From positions 1 through 5,770 of the forward strand of contig JAJZHS010000180.1 of NCBI GenBank assembly GCA_021798395.1: 5,770 nucleotides of DNA, written 5' to 3'. Under the pieces are notes generated by a model, which saw only the letters and a list, made by a program, of their open reading frames with translations, was not told where the DNA came from and made no database searches. This DNA is from Pseudomonadota bacterium. GTDB taxonomy: Bacteria > Pseudomonadota > Gammaproteobacteria > Burkholderiales > Burkholderiaceae_C. Shown piece after piece: positions 1 to 5,553 of this stretch. How positions within the stretch are numbered: position 1 is the stretch's first letter; each line of letters opens with the position of its first letter. Both the position numbers and the translations under genes were made by a program.

Positions 1-267
1 CCGCAGGCCAGCCACGTCGACCATATCACCCAGGACGTGCAAGTCATCGTCACCGAGCAGGGTCTGGCCGACTTGCGCGGCCTGAGCCCCAAGCAGCGCG
101 CGCGGGTGATCATCGACAATTGCGCCCATCCCGATTTCCGCGACGCGCTCGACGACTATTTCCGCCGCGCGCGCGAGCACTCGTACGGCTTGCAGTCACC
201 GTCGCTGCTCGACGAGGCGCTGTCGTGGCACCAGCGCTACGTGCGCACCGGGTCGATGCGCGCCTGA
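1..267 (+). CDS. Acetyl-CoA hydrolase / succinate CoA-transferase family protein, C-terminal fragment
   Basis: The 5' end lies outside the window; the frame is open from base 1 and stops with TGA at 265-267, giving 88 visible residues. The stretch reading HVDH...QVIVTEQGLADLRGLSP, followed by RARVIIDNCAHPDFRDAL, is the hallmark C-terminal part of the acetyl-CoA hydrolase/transferase family. The ending ALSWHQRY...TGSM fits the succinyl-CoA:acetate CoA-transferase subfamily. These cytoplasmic enzymes move CoA between acyl-CoA and a free acid through a glutamyl-CoA intermediate; the catalytic Glu lies upstream and cannot be checked here. Acetyl-CoA hydrolase, succinate, propionate or butyrate transferase specificity cannot be separated from this fragment. 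The family call is firm and the substrate open. No functional link to the downstream genes is apparent. Confidence 0.9.
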   Translation, partial: PQASHVDHITQDVQVIVTEQGLADLRGLSPKQRARVIIDNCAHPDFRDALDDYFRRAREHSYGLQSPSLLDEALSWHQRYVRTGSMRA

Positions 268-280
268 AACGGCGCGGCGG

Positions 281-310
281 CCTCACGGCGGCGTCACAGC
301 CGCCTCACGG
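281..310. repeat. Short direct repeat CCTCACGG, two copies 22 bp apart
   Basis: CCTCACGG occurs at 281-288 and 303-310, with the related GCGTCACAG between them, in the 210-bp spacer after the CoA-transferase gene. Two turns of helix between copies could suit a regulator binding site, but in sequence this GC-rich such octamers can repeat by chance. No promoter elements were recognised beside it. Confidence 0.2.
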
Positions 311-324
311 CAGCCCGATGCCGC

Positions 325-346
325 CGGCGCGCTGCGGCGCGCGCCG
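325..346 (+). terminator. GC-rich stem-loop, possible weak terminator
   Basis: CGGCGCGC (325-332) pairs perfectly with GCGCGCCG (339-346) around a 6-nt loop, about 57 bases after the CoA-transferase stop codon. No T-run follows, so it is not a canonical intrinsic terminator. It could be a transcript-end stabiliser or a chance hairpin, since a second short hairpin (407-412 with 416-421) lies in the same GC-rich spacer. Confidence 0.25.
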
Positions 347-477
347 CCCTCACACCGCGCCAAGCCCCCGGTGCGGACAATCGTCGCAGTCTCGCCCGCG
401 CCGCGAGCGGCCGCCGGCCGCCGCGTCACGCGCGGACCGGGCAGGCACACCGCGCGCGGCGCGCAGGGGGGCACAGC

Positions 478-954
478 ATGGCTTCAATCCACGCGCTGAG
501 CGCGGCATTGGGGGCGCCTGACGGACTCGGGGCCGCGGCCGCCTCCGTCCCGGTGCCATCGCGGTCGGCAGCCAGCACGCTGGATTTCGCCGCCGCGCCG
601 CGCACGGCGTTCGGCGACGCGGTCGTGCTGTCGTTGCGCCAGGCCGGCATCGACACCACCGCGTCGGCTGCCGCGTCGGGCAACGCGCTGGCGCTGGCGC
701 TGTTCGTCGAAGCGCTGCTCGGCGCGCTGCACCAGCAACTGCAACTCGAGCCGCGCGACACCCTGCAGGCGCTGATCCTTCCGGTGGCCGCCGCGGTCGG
801 CAGCCCGGCGCTCGGTACGCTGCAGCAGCGCTTCGACGCCTTGCTCGGCGGTGGCGGCGGCGCGCAGCAGCTCGGCGGCTTCCTGCACACGATGGCCGCG
901 CAGGTCGGCGGCGCGGCGCCGGCGGCAGGCATGGCGTTCAGCGCGCACGCCTGA
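478..954 (+). CDS. Ala-rich hypothetical protein, 158 aa
   Basis: I do not recognise this protein. The ATG at 478 has a G-run (AGGGGGG) about 5-6 bases upstream that can serve as a ribosome binding site, and third codon positions are strongly G/C, which favours this frame over the antisense frames on the same DNA. The first ~45 residues are low-complexity Ala/Ser/Pro. Residues ~45-75 hold amphipathic helices (ALALALFVEALLGALHQQLQ), then a possible helical pair (RDTLQALILPVAAAVG and ALGTLQQRFDALLG), a five-Gly run near residue 125, and a final helix (QQLGGFLHTMAAQVGG). There is no convincing signal peptide or full membrane span and no catalytic motif. It is convergent with dinB, with only 24 bp between stop codons. 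Its existence as a gene is likely but not certain. Confidence 0.6.
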   Translation: MASIHALSAALGAPDGLGAAAASVPVPSRSAASTLDFAAAPRTAFGDAVVLSLRQAGIDTTASAAASGNALALALFVEALLGALHQQLQLEPRDTLQALILPVAAAVGSPALGTLQQRFDALLGGGGGAQQLGGFLHTMAAQVGGAAPAAGMAFSAHA

Positions 955-978
955 CGCAGGACGCCGCCGAGGCGCGGT

Positions 979-2142
979 TCAGTCGAAACCCAGCGCGAAC
1001 TGCAGCGGATCGTCGTCCGGCGCGCAACCGGCGCGCTGCAGCGCGCCGGCCTTCACGCCGAGCAACCGGATCGGGCGCGCCAGATCGACGCGCTTGAGAC
1101 ATTCGCCGGCGGCGCGCCGCAACGCGCGCGCGTCGACAAGCGCCGCGTCGAGGGTCCGATCGCGCGTCACGGTGGTGAAGTCATCGAAGCGCAGCTTGAT
1201 TCCGATGCGACGGCATTGGTACCCCTTGCGCTGCAGGTCGGCCGCCACCTGCACGCACAGTTGTGTGAACGCGCAGCGCAGCGCGTCGCGGTCGCGCACC
1301 GCGTGCAGGTCGCGCTCGAAGGTCGTTTCGCGGCTCATCGACACCGGCTCGCTGTGCGTCACCAGTGGCCGCTCGTCGACCCCGCGCGAGGCCCGGTGCA
1401 GCCAGCCGCCGTAGCTGCGGCCGAAGTGCGCGACCAGCCAGGCCGGATCGCACGCGGCGATCTCGCCGATGGTCGCGATTCCCAGCGCGGCGAGCTTGGC
1501 GTTGGCCTTCGGTCCGATGCCGTTGATCTTGCGCGCCGGCATCGGCCACACCCGCAGCGGCACGTCGTCCAGCGCGAGCAGCGTGACACCGTCGGGCTTG
1601 TCCATGTCGGACGCGAATTTGGCCAGCAGCTTGTTCGGCGCGACGCCGACCGAGCACGTCAGGCCCGTCGCCTCGGCCACCGCGGCTTTCAGCCGGCGCG
1701 CGATCGCCTCCGCGGAGCCGGCCACCGCCGACACGTCGGCGTAGACCTCGTCGATGCCGATGTCCTCGATGACGGGGCTGACGCTGCGCACGGCGTCCTT
1801 GAAACGCTGCGAATAGCGCCTGTAGAGTTCGAAGTGAACCGGCAGCAGCACGGCGTCCGGAGCCAGCCGCGCGGCTTTCATCGCCGGCATGCCCGAATGC
1901 ACGCCCAGCGCGCGCGCTTCATAGGTCGCGGTCGTCAGCACGCCGCGGCCGACGTAGTCGCGCAGCCGGGAAAAAACCCACGTTCCATCGGTCTGGCGGC
2001 GCGGCGCGTGCGTGTCGCGCCCGGCGACGACCATCGGTCGCCCGCGCAACTCGGGATAGCGCGACAGTTCGCACGACGCGAAAAACGCGTCCATGTCGAT
2101 GTGGGCGATGCACCGCGGAAATCGGGCCGGAACGTCTTGCAT
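979..2142 (-). CDS. dinB: DNA polymerase IV (Y-family translesion polymerase)
   Basis: This 387-residue error-prone polymerase bypasses damaged template bases. Visible landmarks are HIDMDAFFASCE, with metal ligand D16 and likely steric-gate F21 (the position of E. coli F13). Next come RGVLTTATYEARALGVHSGMP in the fingers, the second catalytic pair in GIDEVYADV (D131, E132), the palm motif SVGVAPNKLLAKFASDMDKPDG, the thumb helix-hairpin-helix ARKINGIGPKANAKLAALGI, and a little-finger domain with GIKLRFDDFTTVTRD. The C-terminus, LQFALGFD, fits a beta-clamp binding peptide, so recruitment by the sliding clamp is expected. Compared with E. coli Pol IV there are about 20 extra fingers residues (~42-65), and GIDE replaces SLDE; from memory both are normal in betaproteobacterial homologues. 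The ATG at 2142 is the only plausible start: it lies 11 residues before the conserved HIDMD and no in-frame start exists just upstream. It lacks a Shine-Dalgarno sequence and touches a LexA box. Confidence 0.97.
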   Translation of the reverse strand: MQDVPARFPRCIAHIDMDAFFASCELSRYPELRGRPMVVAGRDTHAPRRQTDGTWVFSRLRDYVGRGVLTTATYEARALGVHSGMPAMKAARLAPDAVLLPVHFELYRRYSQRFKDAVRSVSPVIEDIGIDEVYADVSAVAGSAEAIARRLKAAVAEATGLTCSVGVAPNKLLAKFASDMDKPDGVTLLALDDVPLRVWPMPARKINGIGPKANAKLAALGIATIGEIAACDPAWLVAHFGRSYGGWLHRASRGVDERPLVTHSEPVSMSRETTFERDLHAVRDRDALRCAFTQLCVQVAADLQRKGYQCRRIGIKLRFDDFTTVTRDRTLDAALVDARALRRAAGECLKRVDLARPIRLLGVKAGALQRAGCAPDDDPLQFALGFD

Positions 2143-2161
2143 ACTGTATGGATCAACAGTA
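2142..2161 (-). promoter_or_regulatory. LexA (SOS) operator of dinB
   Basis: Read on the minus strand, the site is TACTGTTGATCCATACAGTA, a perfect CTGT-N8-ACAG match to the E. coli-type LexA consensus. The symmetry extends to ATACTGT/ACAGTAT (2141-2162). The last base of the 20-mer is the A of the dinB ATG. LexA bound here would cover the promoter and start codon, so dinB should be repressed until DNA damage. SOS control of dinB is well established in other proteobacteria. Confidence 0.93.
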
Positions 2162-2163
2162 TA
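2158..2163 (-). promoter_or_regulatory. Candidate -10 element of the dinB promoter (TATACT)
   Basis: On the minus strand TATACT matches five of six bases of the sigma-70 -10 consensus and overlaps the outer half of the LexA operator. It ends 15 bases before the ATG, so transcription would begin roughly 8-9 bases before the start codon, leaving almost no leader. No good -35 hexamer lies 16-18 bp upstream, so the assignment is tentative. Confidence 0.45.
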
Positions 2164-2290
2164 GTGAATCCGGGCGCCATGGTGGCGCGCGCAAGGAGCC
2201 TGTCTTGTTCGTCTCGATCGTGGGTCTCGTCCTCTGGCTGGCGTGTGCCGGCTTGATCATCGTCGACGACCGGGCCGATGCGCGCCGCGC

Positions 2291-2686
2291 TCATGGCGGC
2301 TCGATCATCGCGAGCAGGCGCGCGATGTCGTCGGCGCAGGCGCGCTGGGCGCCCTGCTCGATGCCGCGGTACAGCCGAATCAGTTCCTCGCCGAACGCGG
2401 TCAGTTCGCTGCCTCCGCCGTGCACGCCTCCGGTGGCCGAGCGCACCGCGGGTTCGCGCAGCGCCGCATTGAGTTCGTCGATCAACAGCCAGGCTCGGCG
2501 GTACGACATGCCGAGCAGTTTCGCCGCGCCGTTGATCGAACGCGCGCGCTGCAGCGCCTCGAGCAACGCGATCTTGCCCGGGCCGACCGCAATCGCGTCG
2601 CCCTGCATGACGCGCATGCGCAAGCGCAACCGCGGCGCGTCGCCGCCCGGCGGCGCGCGGGAACTCACCGCGCGCGGCGCGCGCAC
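2291..2686 (-). CDS. ModE-type winged-helix transcriptional regulator, single domain
   Basis: The 131-residue protein matches the N-terminal DNA-binding domain of ModE: RMRVMQGDAIAVGPGKIALLEAL leads into a helix-turn-helix at ~50-72 (SINGAAKLLGMSYRRAWLLI), then the Gly-rich wing TGGVHGGGSELTAFG (~85-99) and a C-terminal dimerisation-type helix. E. coli ModE is about 262 residues and carries two molybdate-binding Mop/TOBE domains; these are absent, so molybdate sensing cannot be assumed. The GTG start at 2686 is chosen because AGGGG (2693-2697 on the plus strand, read in reverse) lies 6 bases upstream. Translation could instead start at Met24 or Met27, just before the conserved domain. Only 12 bases separate it from the stop of the aldo/keto reductase gene, so the two are probably cotranscribed. 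Target genes are unknown. Confidence 0.88.
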   Translation of the reverse strand: MRAPRAVSSRAPPGGDAPRLRLRMRVMQGDAIAVGPGKIALLEALQRARSINGAAKLLGMSYRRAWLLIDELNAALREPAVRSATGGVHGGGSELTAFGEELIRLYRGIEQGAQRACADDIARLLAMIEPP

Positions 2687-2698
2687 GGCGCGCCCCTG

Positions 2699-3739
2699 TC
2701 ACGGCGCCGGATTCGGATAGCGCTGGTGAATCGCATCGATTTCGGCGCGAAGCGCATCGGACAACGGTACACGCAGCGCGTCGACGTTCTCGCGCAGCTG
2801 CGCCAGCGTGGTGGCGCCGACGATGGTGCTGGCCACGCACCACTGCGCGCCGACGAAACGCAGCGCCAGCTGCGCCGGCGTCAACCCGTGGCTGCGCGCC
2901 AGCGCCACATAGGCGGCGACCGCCTCCGGAACGTTCGGCTTGGCGTAGCGCTGGCCGAAACCGGTGAACAGATTGATCCGTCCGGGAACCGCCGGGTCGT
3001 CGTGGTACTTGCCGGAGAGTACGCCGAAGCCGAGCGGCGAATACGCCAGCAGCGCGACGCGCTCGCGGAAGCCGATTTCGGCCAGGCCGCCGCCCTCCCA
3101 GCTGCGGTTGAGCAGGCTGTACGCGTTCTGCACGCTCAGCGGCCGCGGCACGCCGAGCGCGTCGGCCAACTGCAGGCAACGCATCACCCCCCACGGCGTT
3201 TCGTTGGACAAGCCCCAGTGGCGTACCCGACCCGAGCGGATCAGTTCGCCGATGGCCAGCACGGTCTGCGCCAGCGGAACGCTGTCGCGCTCGAGCGCGG
3301 GATCGAAATCCCGCTGGCCGAACAGCGGCACGTTACGGTCAGGCCAGTGCAGCTGGTAGAGGTCGACGTAGTCGGTTCCCAGCCGGCGCAGCGAGCCGTC
3401 GAGCGCGCGCTGCAGGTTGGCCGCGCTGAATCCCAGTTCGCCGTCGCGGATCCACGCCATTGCGCGACCGGGTCCGGCCGCCTTGGTCGCCAGCTGGATC
3501 GCGTCGCGTCGCTGCCTGCGCAACCAGCTGCCGACGATGCGCTCGGTGCGTCCGCTGGTCTCGGCGCGCGCCGGCACCGGGTACATTTCCGCGGTGTCGA
3601 CGAAGGTGATGCCATGCTCCAGCGCGTAGTCGAGCTGCGCGTGCCCTTCGGCCTCGGTGTTCTGCTGACCGAAGGTCATGGTCCCCAGACACACCCGAGT
3701 CACGCGCAGGCCGCCTCCGCCGAGTTCGATCGTGTCCAT
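2699..3739 (-). CDS. Aldo/keto reductase, Tas-like
   Basis: The product is a cytoplasmic TIM-barrel oxidoreductase expected to reduce carbonyl substrates with NADPH. The catalytic tetrad is visible: D48 and Y53 in TFVDTAEMYP, K86 in QLATKAAG and H131 in DLYQLHWPDR. GRVRHWGLSNETPWGVM and LLAYSPLGFGVLSGKY are family signatures, and STIVGATTLAQLRENVDAL near the C-terminus fits the NADP phosphate-binding region. The inserted loop around PLFGQRDFDP resembles E. coli Tas, whose length (346 aa) equals this product when translated from the ATG at 3739. A longer open frame reaching 3826 adds 29 low-quality residues before the conserved MDTIELGG start, so I reject it. The Shine-Dalgarno sequence is weak. 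The gene precedes the ModE-like regulator at 12-bp spacing. The physiological substrate is unknown; a role against reactive aldehydes is only a guess. Confidence 0.94.
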   Translation of the reverse strand: MDTIELGGGGLRVTRVCLGTMTFGQQNTEAEGHAQLDYALEHGITFVDTAEMYPVPARAETSGRTERIVGSWLRRQRRDAIQLATKAAGPGRAMAWIRDGELGFSAANLQRALDGSLRRLGTDYVDLYQLHWPDRNVPLFGQRDFDPALERDSVPLAQTVLAIGELIRSGRVRHWGLSNETPWGVMRCLQLADALGVPRPLSVQNAYSLLNRSWEGGGLAEIGFRERVALLAYSPLGFGVLSGKYHDDPAVPGRINLFTGFGQRYAKPNVPEAVAAYVALARSHGLTPAQLALRFVGAQWCVASTIVGATTLAQLRENVDALRVPLSDALRAEIDAIHQRYPNPAP

Positions 3740-3799
3740 CGTGCGTCGTCCGTGATCCGTCCAAAACGGAAATGCTAGCGCGACCAGGGAAGGCGCGCA

Positions 3800-3820
3800 G
3801 CGCGGCCCTGGGGGCCGCGC
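3800..3820 (-). terminator. Perfect GC hairpin after the MazG-like gene
   Basis: GCGCGGCC (3800-3807) pairs with GGCCGCGC (3813-3820). One more C-G pair (3808/3812) gives a 9-bp stem with a 3-nt loop. On the transcribed minus strand it starts 6 bases after the stop of the MazG-like gene. No U-run follows immediately, so it is either a weak or factor-assisted terminator, or a structure that reduces read-through into the reductase gene 60 bases further on. Confidence 0.4.
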
Positions 3821-3826
3821 ACGCAC

Positions 3827-4222
3827 TCACAGCGCGTCGTACTTGCGATTGTGGCCGCGCGCCTTCTCGACCGGGTACTTGACCGCGTTCAGCGCCAGCT
3901 TGTCGCGCACCGCGGCGTCGAGATCGACGCCGAGCACCGCGGCCAGTCGCACCAGGTAAATGGTCACGTCGGCCAATTCGTCGCGCACGGCCCGGGCCGT
4001 GGCCGGCGCGCGTGCCGCGTCGCGCGACTCGTCGGCGCTCATCCACTGGAAGATCTCGACCAGTTCGCCGAGTTCGCCGGTCAGCGCCATGACCAGGTTC
4101 TTCGGCGCATGGAACTGCACCCAGTCGCGCTCGCGCGCGAAACGCTCGATCGCCGCGGCCAGCGCGTCGACGTCGAGCAGCCGCGGCTGCCTTTCCTCCG
4201 GGGCCGATACGGTGGAGTTCAT
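3827..4222 (-). CDS. MazG-like nucleotide pyrophosphohydrolase (dCTPase/RS21-C6 type)
   Basis: The 131-residue all-alpha protein has the layout of MazG-related house-cleaning enzymes, which hydrolyse (d)NTPs to (d)NMP and pyrophosphate. Residues ~34-60 read WVQFHAPKNLVMALTGELGELVEIFQW, with metal-binding glutamates E50, E53 and E56. The second acidic motif, DELADVTIYL, supplies E82 and D85. The C-terminus NAVKYPVEKARGHNRKYDAL matches the conserved K/Y/P tail of the small dCTPase-like subfamily (human DCTPP1, RS21-C6). It contains one MazG domain, unlike the duplicated E. coli MazG of about 263 aa. The preferred nucleotide cannot be read from sequence; dCTP and modified pyrimidine nucleotides are typical. 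The ATG at 4222 has no strong Shine-Dalgarno sequence. It is divergent from the MFS gene, with 81 bp between starts, in which I see no confident promoter. No toxin gene lies beside it, so a toxin-antitoxin link is not supported. Confidence 0.92.
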   Translation of the reverse strand: MNSTVSAPEERQPRLLDVDALAAAIERFARERDWVQFHAPKNLVMALTGELGELVEIFQWMSADESRDAARAPATARAVRDELADVTIYLVRLAAVLGVDLDAAVRDKLALNAVKYPVEKARGHNRKYDAL

Positions 4223-4303
4223 GGCCGACAGCGTAATCGAACCCGGGAACCTGCAGCCCTCGCGCGGACTCCAATCCCGAAATCGATGCCGGCCGGACCC
4301 GCC

Positions 4304-5509
4304 ATGACGCTACCCGTCGCACTGCGCTTCCCGCTGGCGCTGGTGCTGCTCGAGTCGACGCTGTACCTGTCGCAGGACATGTACCTGCCGGCGCTGCCTT
4401 TGGTGCAGCGTGATTTCGGCATCTCGGCAGCGCTCGCGCAAAGCACCTTCAGCGTCTGGCTGATCGGTGCCACCGCGCTGCAACTGCTCGCCGGGCCGCT
4501 GTCGGAGCGCCACGGCAGGCGCACCGTGCTGCTGGGCTGCGGCGTGCTGTTCGTGCTCGCCAGTGCCGGCTGCGCGCTTCCGCTCGGGTTCAGTTCGTTC
4601 CAGCTGATGCGGCTGTTGCAGGGCTGCGCACTGTGCGGCGTTCTGGTCGCCGGCTACGCCAGCGTGCACGAGACGCTGGGCACCCAGCAGGCGATCCGCA
4701 CCCAGGCCTGGATGAGCGCGGTCACGGTGCTGGCACCGGCGCTGGGGCCCCTGCTCGGCGCGGCCTTGCTGCTGCGGCTGCGCTGGCCGATGCTGTTCGC
4801 GCTGCTCGCCTTGCTGGCGCTGCTGGCGTGCGTCCTGCTGCACCGCTGGATGCCCGAGACCGTCGACGTGGCCGCTGCGGCGCCGCTGTCGCTGCGCCGC
4901 AGCGTCGCGTCGTACCGCGCGCTGCTGATGCAGCGCGACGTGCGGCTGCCGCTTCTGGCCGGCTGCCTGATTCTCGGTGCGCTGCTGTCGTGGAACGTCG
5001 CCGGCCCCTTCGTGCTGCGCGGAGGCGCGCGCGCCTACGTGCCGGCGCAGGCATGGCTGTACGGCATGTTCATGCTCGGCACCCGGGTGGTCGCGCGCCG
5101 CGTCGCGCGGCACGGCCCGTACGCGCTGATTCGCGGCGCGCTGCGGCTGTGCCTGCTCGGCGGCGTGCTCGCCGCCCTCGCCGCGTGGCTGCGGCTGCCC
5201 GAGTGGTGCACGGTCGGGCTGTTCGGCGTGTACCTGATGGCCGCAGGCATGCTGTTCGCGCCGCTGATCCGGGTCTTGCTCGAGCGCGGCACCCACGCCA
5301 GCCAGCCGATGGGCATGAGCATGGCGCTGGTCACCACCGGGCTCGACCTGGCCGCGGTTCTGTGCACCCTGGCGGTGGCCTGGGCCGGCGTGGCCAGCCT
5401 GCGCAGCTTCACCCTGCTGGCCGCGATGCTGGCCGCCGCGGCATGCGCGCTGGGCGAGCGCGCGCTGCGCGAACCCGGCGCCATCGAGCCTCCCGCCGAA
5501 CGCCGCTGA
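4304..5509 (+). CDS. MdfA-like MFS multidrug efflux transporter
   Basis: The product is a 401-residue inner-membrane protein with about 12 hydrophobic segments, the normal size for 12-TM drug:H+ antiporters. Line-up from memory with E. coli MdfA is good: LVLLESTLYLSQDMYLPALP places E17 and D25 at the positions of MdfA E26 and D34, which take part in substrate and proton coupling, and R103 in LMRLLQG corresponds to motif-B R112. Motif A is GPLSERHGRR (64-73). The motif-C region is APALGPLLGAALL (~144-156), and the half ends with HRWMPET before the central cytoplasmic loop. The second half contains the family-like stretch MLFAPLIRVLLE. Bcr/CflA is a close alternative label. The ATG at 4304 is preferred because GGA lies 7-9 bases upstream; an in-frame ATG at 4286 would add six residues (MPAGPA). 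The exported compound is unknown. Confidence 0.92.
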   Translation: MTLPVALRFPLALVLLESTLYLSQDMYLPALPLVQRDFGISAALAQSTFSVWLIGATALQLLAGPLSERHGRRTVLLGCGVLFVLASAGCALPLGFSSFQLMRLLQGCALCGVLVAGYASVHETLGTQQAIRTQAWMSAVTVLAPALGPLLGAALLLRLRWPMLFALLALLALLACVLLHRWMPETVDVAAAAPLSLRRSVASYRALLMQRDVRLPLLAGCLILGALLSWNVAGPFVLRGGARAYVPAQAWLYGMFMLGTRVVARRVARHGPYALIRGALRLCLLGGVLAALAAWLRLPEWCTVGLFGVYLMAAGMLFAPLIRVLLERGTHASQPMGMSMALVTTGLDLAAVLCTLAVAWAGVASLRSFTLLAAMLAAAACALGERALREPGAIEPPAERR

Positions 5510-5533
5510 GCGTCTGCCGCAGGGGCCCCGGGA

Positions 5534-5553
5534 TGCTGTATGCTTACCCAGCA
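5534..5553 (+). promoter_or_regulatory. Probable LexA (SOS) operator of the UvrD-like helicase gene
   Basis: TGCTGTATGCTTACCCAGCA reads CTGT-N8-CCAG, one base from the CTGT-N8-ACAG consensus, and lies within a perfect inverted repeat ATGCTG (5533-5538) / CAGCAT (5549-5554). From memory, the E. coli uvrD operator is CTGTATATATACCCAGC; this site differs from it at three central bases and shares the same CCAG half. The box ends on the A of the ATG, the same register as at dinB. A -10-like TATGCT (5539-5544) lies inside it. Confidence 0.75.

Noticed and set aside
426..948. Two minus-strand frames opposite the Ala-rich hypothetical protein.
   Set aside because: They have Cys/Ser- or Arg/Gln-rich compositions typical of shadows and weaker third-position bias. 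The plus frame has a ribosome binding site and ordered helical segments.
1935..3194. Long minus-strand frame of 419 codons across dinB, the regulator and the reductase.
   Set aside because: It is an Arg/Ala-rich out-of-frame shadow typical of high-GC DNA. Its ATG overlap with the regulator stop near 2292 (ATGA) looked like coupling, but the reading runs into dinB in the wrong frame.
3740..3826. N-terminal extension of the aldo/keto reductase to 3826.
   Set aside because: The 29 extra residues are Pro/Arg-rich and unlike the family. They would include the hairpin downstream of the MazG-like gene, and the start at 3739 gives the exact Tas length.
3827..4222. A mazE-mazF-mazG type toxin-antitoxin locus.
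   Set aside because: No toxin or antitoxin gene flanks the hydrolase; its neighbours are a reductase and a drug transporter.
4225..4262. On the minus strand, GGTTCCCGGGTTCGATTACG resembles a tRNA T-arm.
   Set aside because: The 3' side of the T-stem does not pair, and no acceptor stem, anticodon arm or CCA context can be built around it. It also lies immediately before the MazG-like start codon.
3851..4303. Long plus-strand extension of the MFS frame antisense to the MazG-like gene.
   Set aside because: The translation is Arg/His/Gln/Val-rich shadow sequence without hydrophobic segments, and the antisense gene has clear catalytic motifs.
5521..5530. GGGGCCCC palindrome as terminator of the MFS gene.
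   Set aside because: It has no loop and no T-run, so it cannot form a useful intrinsic terminator hairpin.
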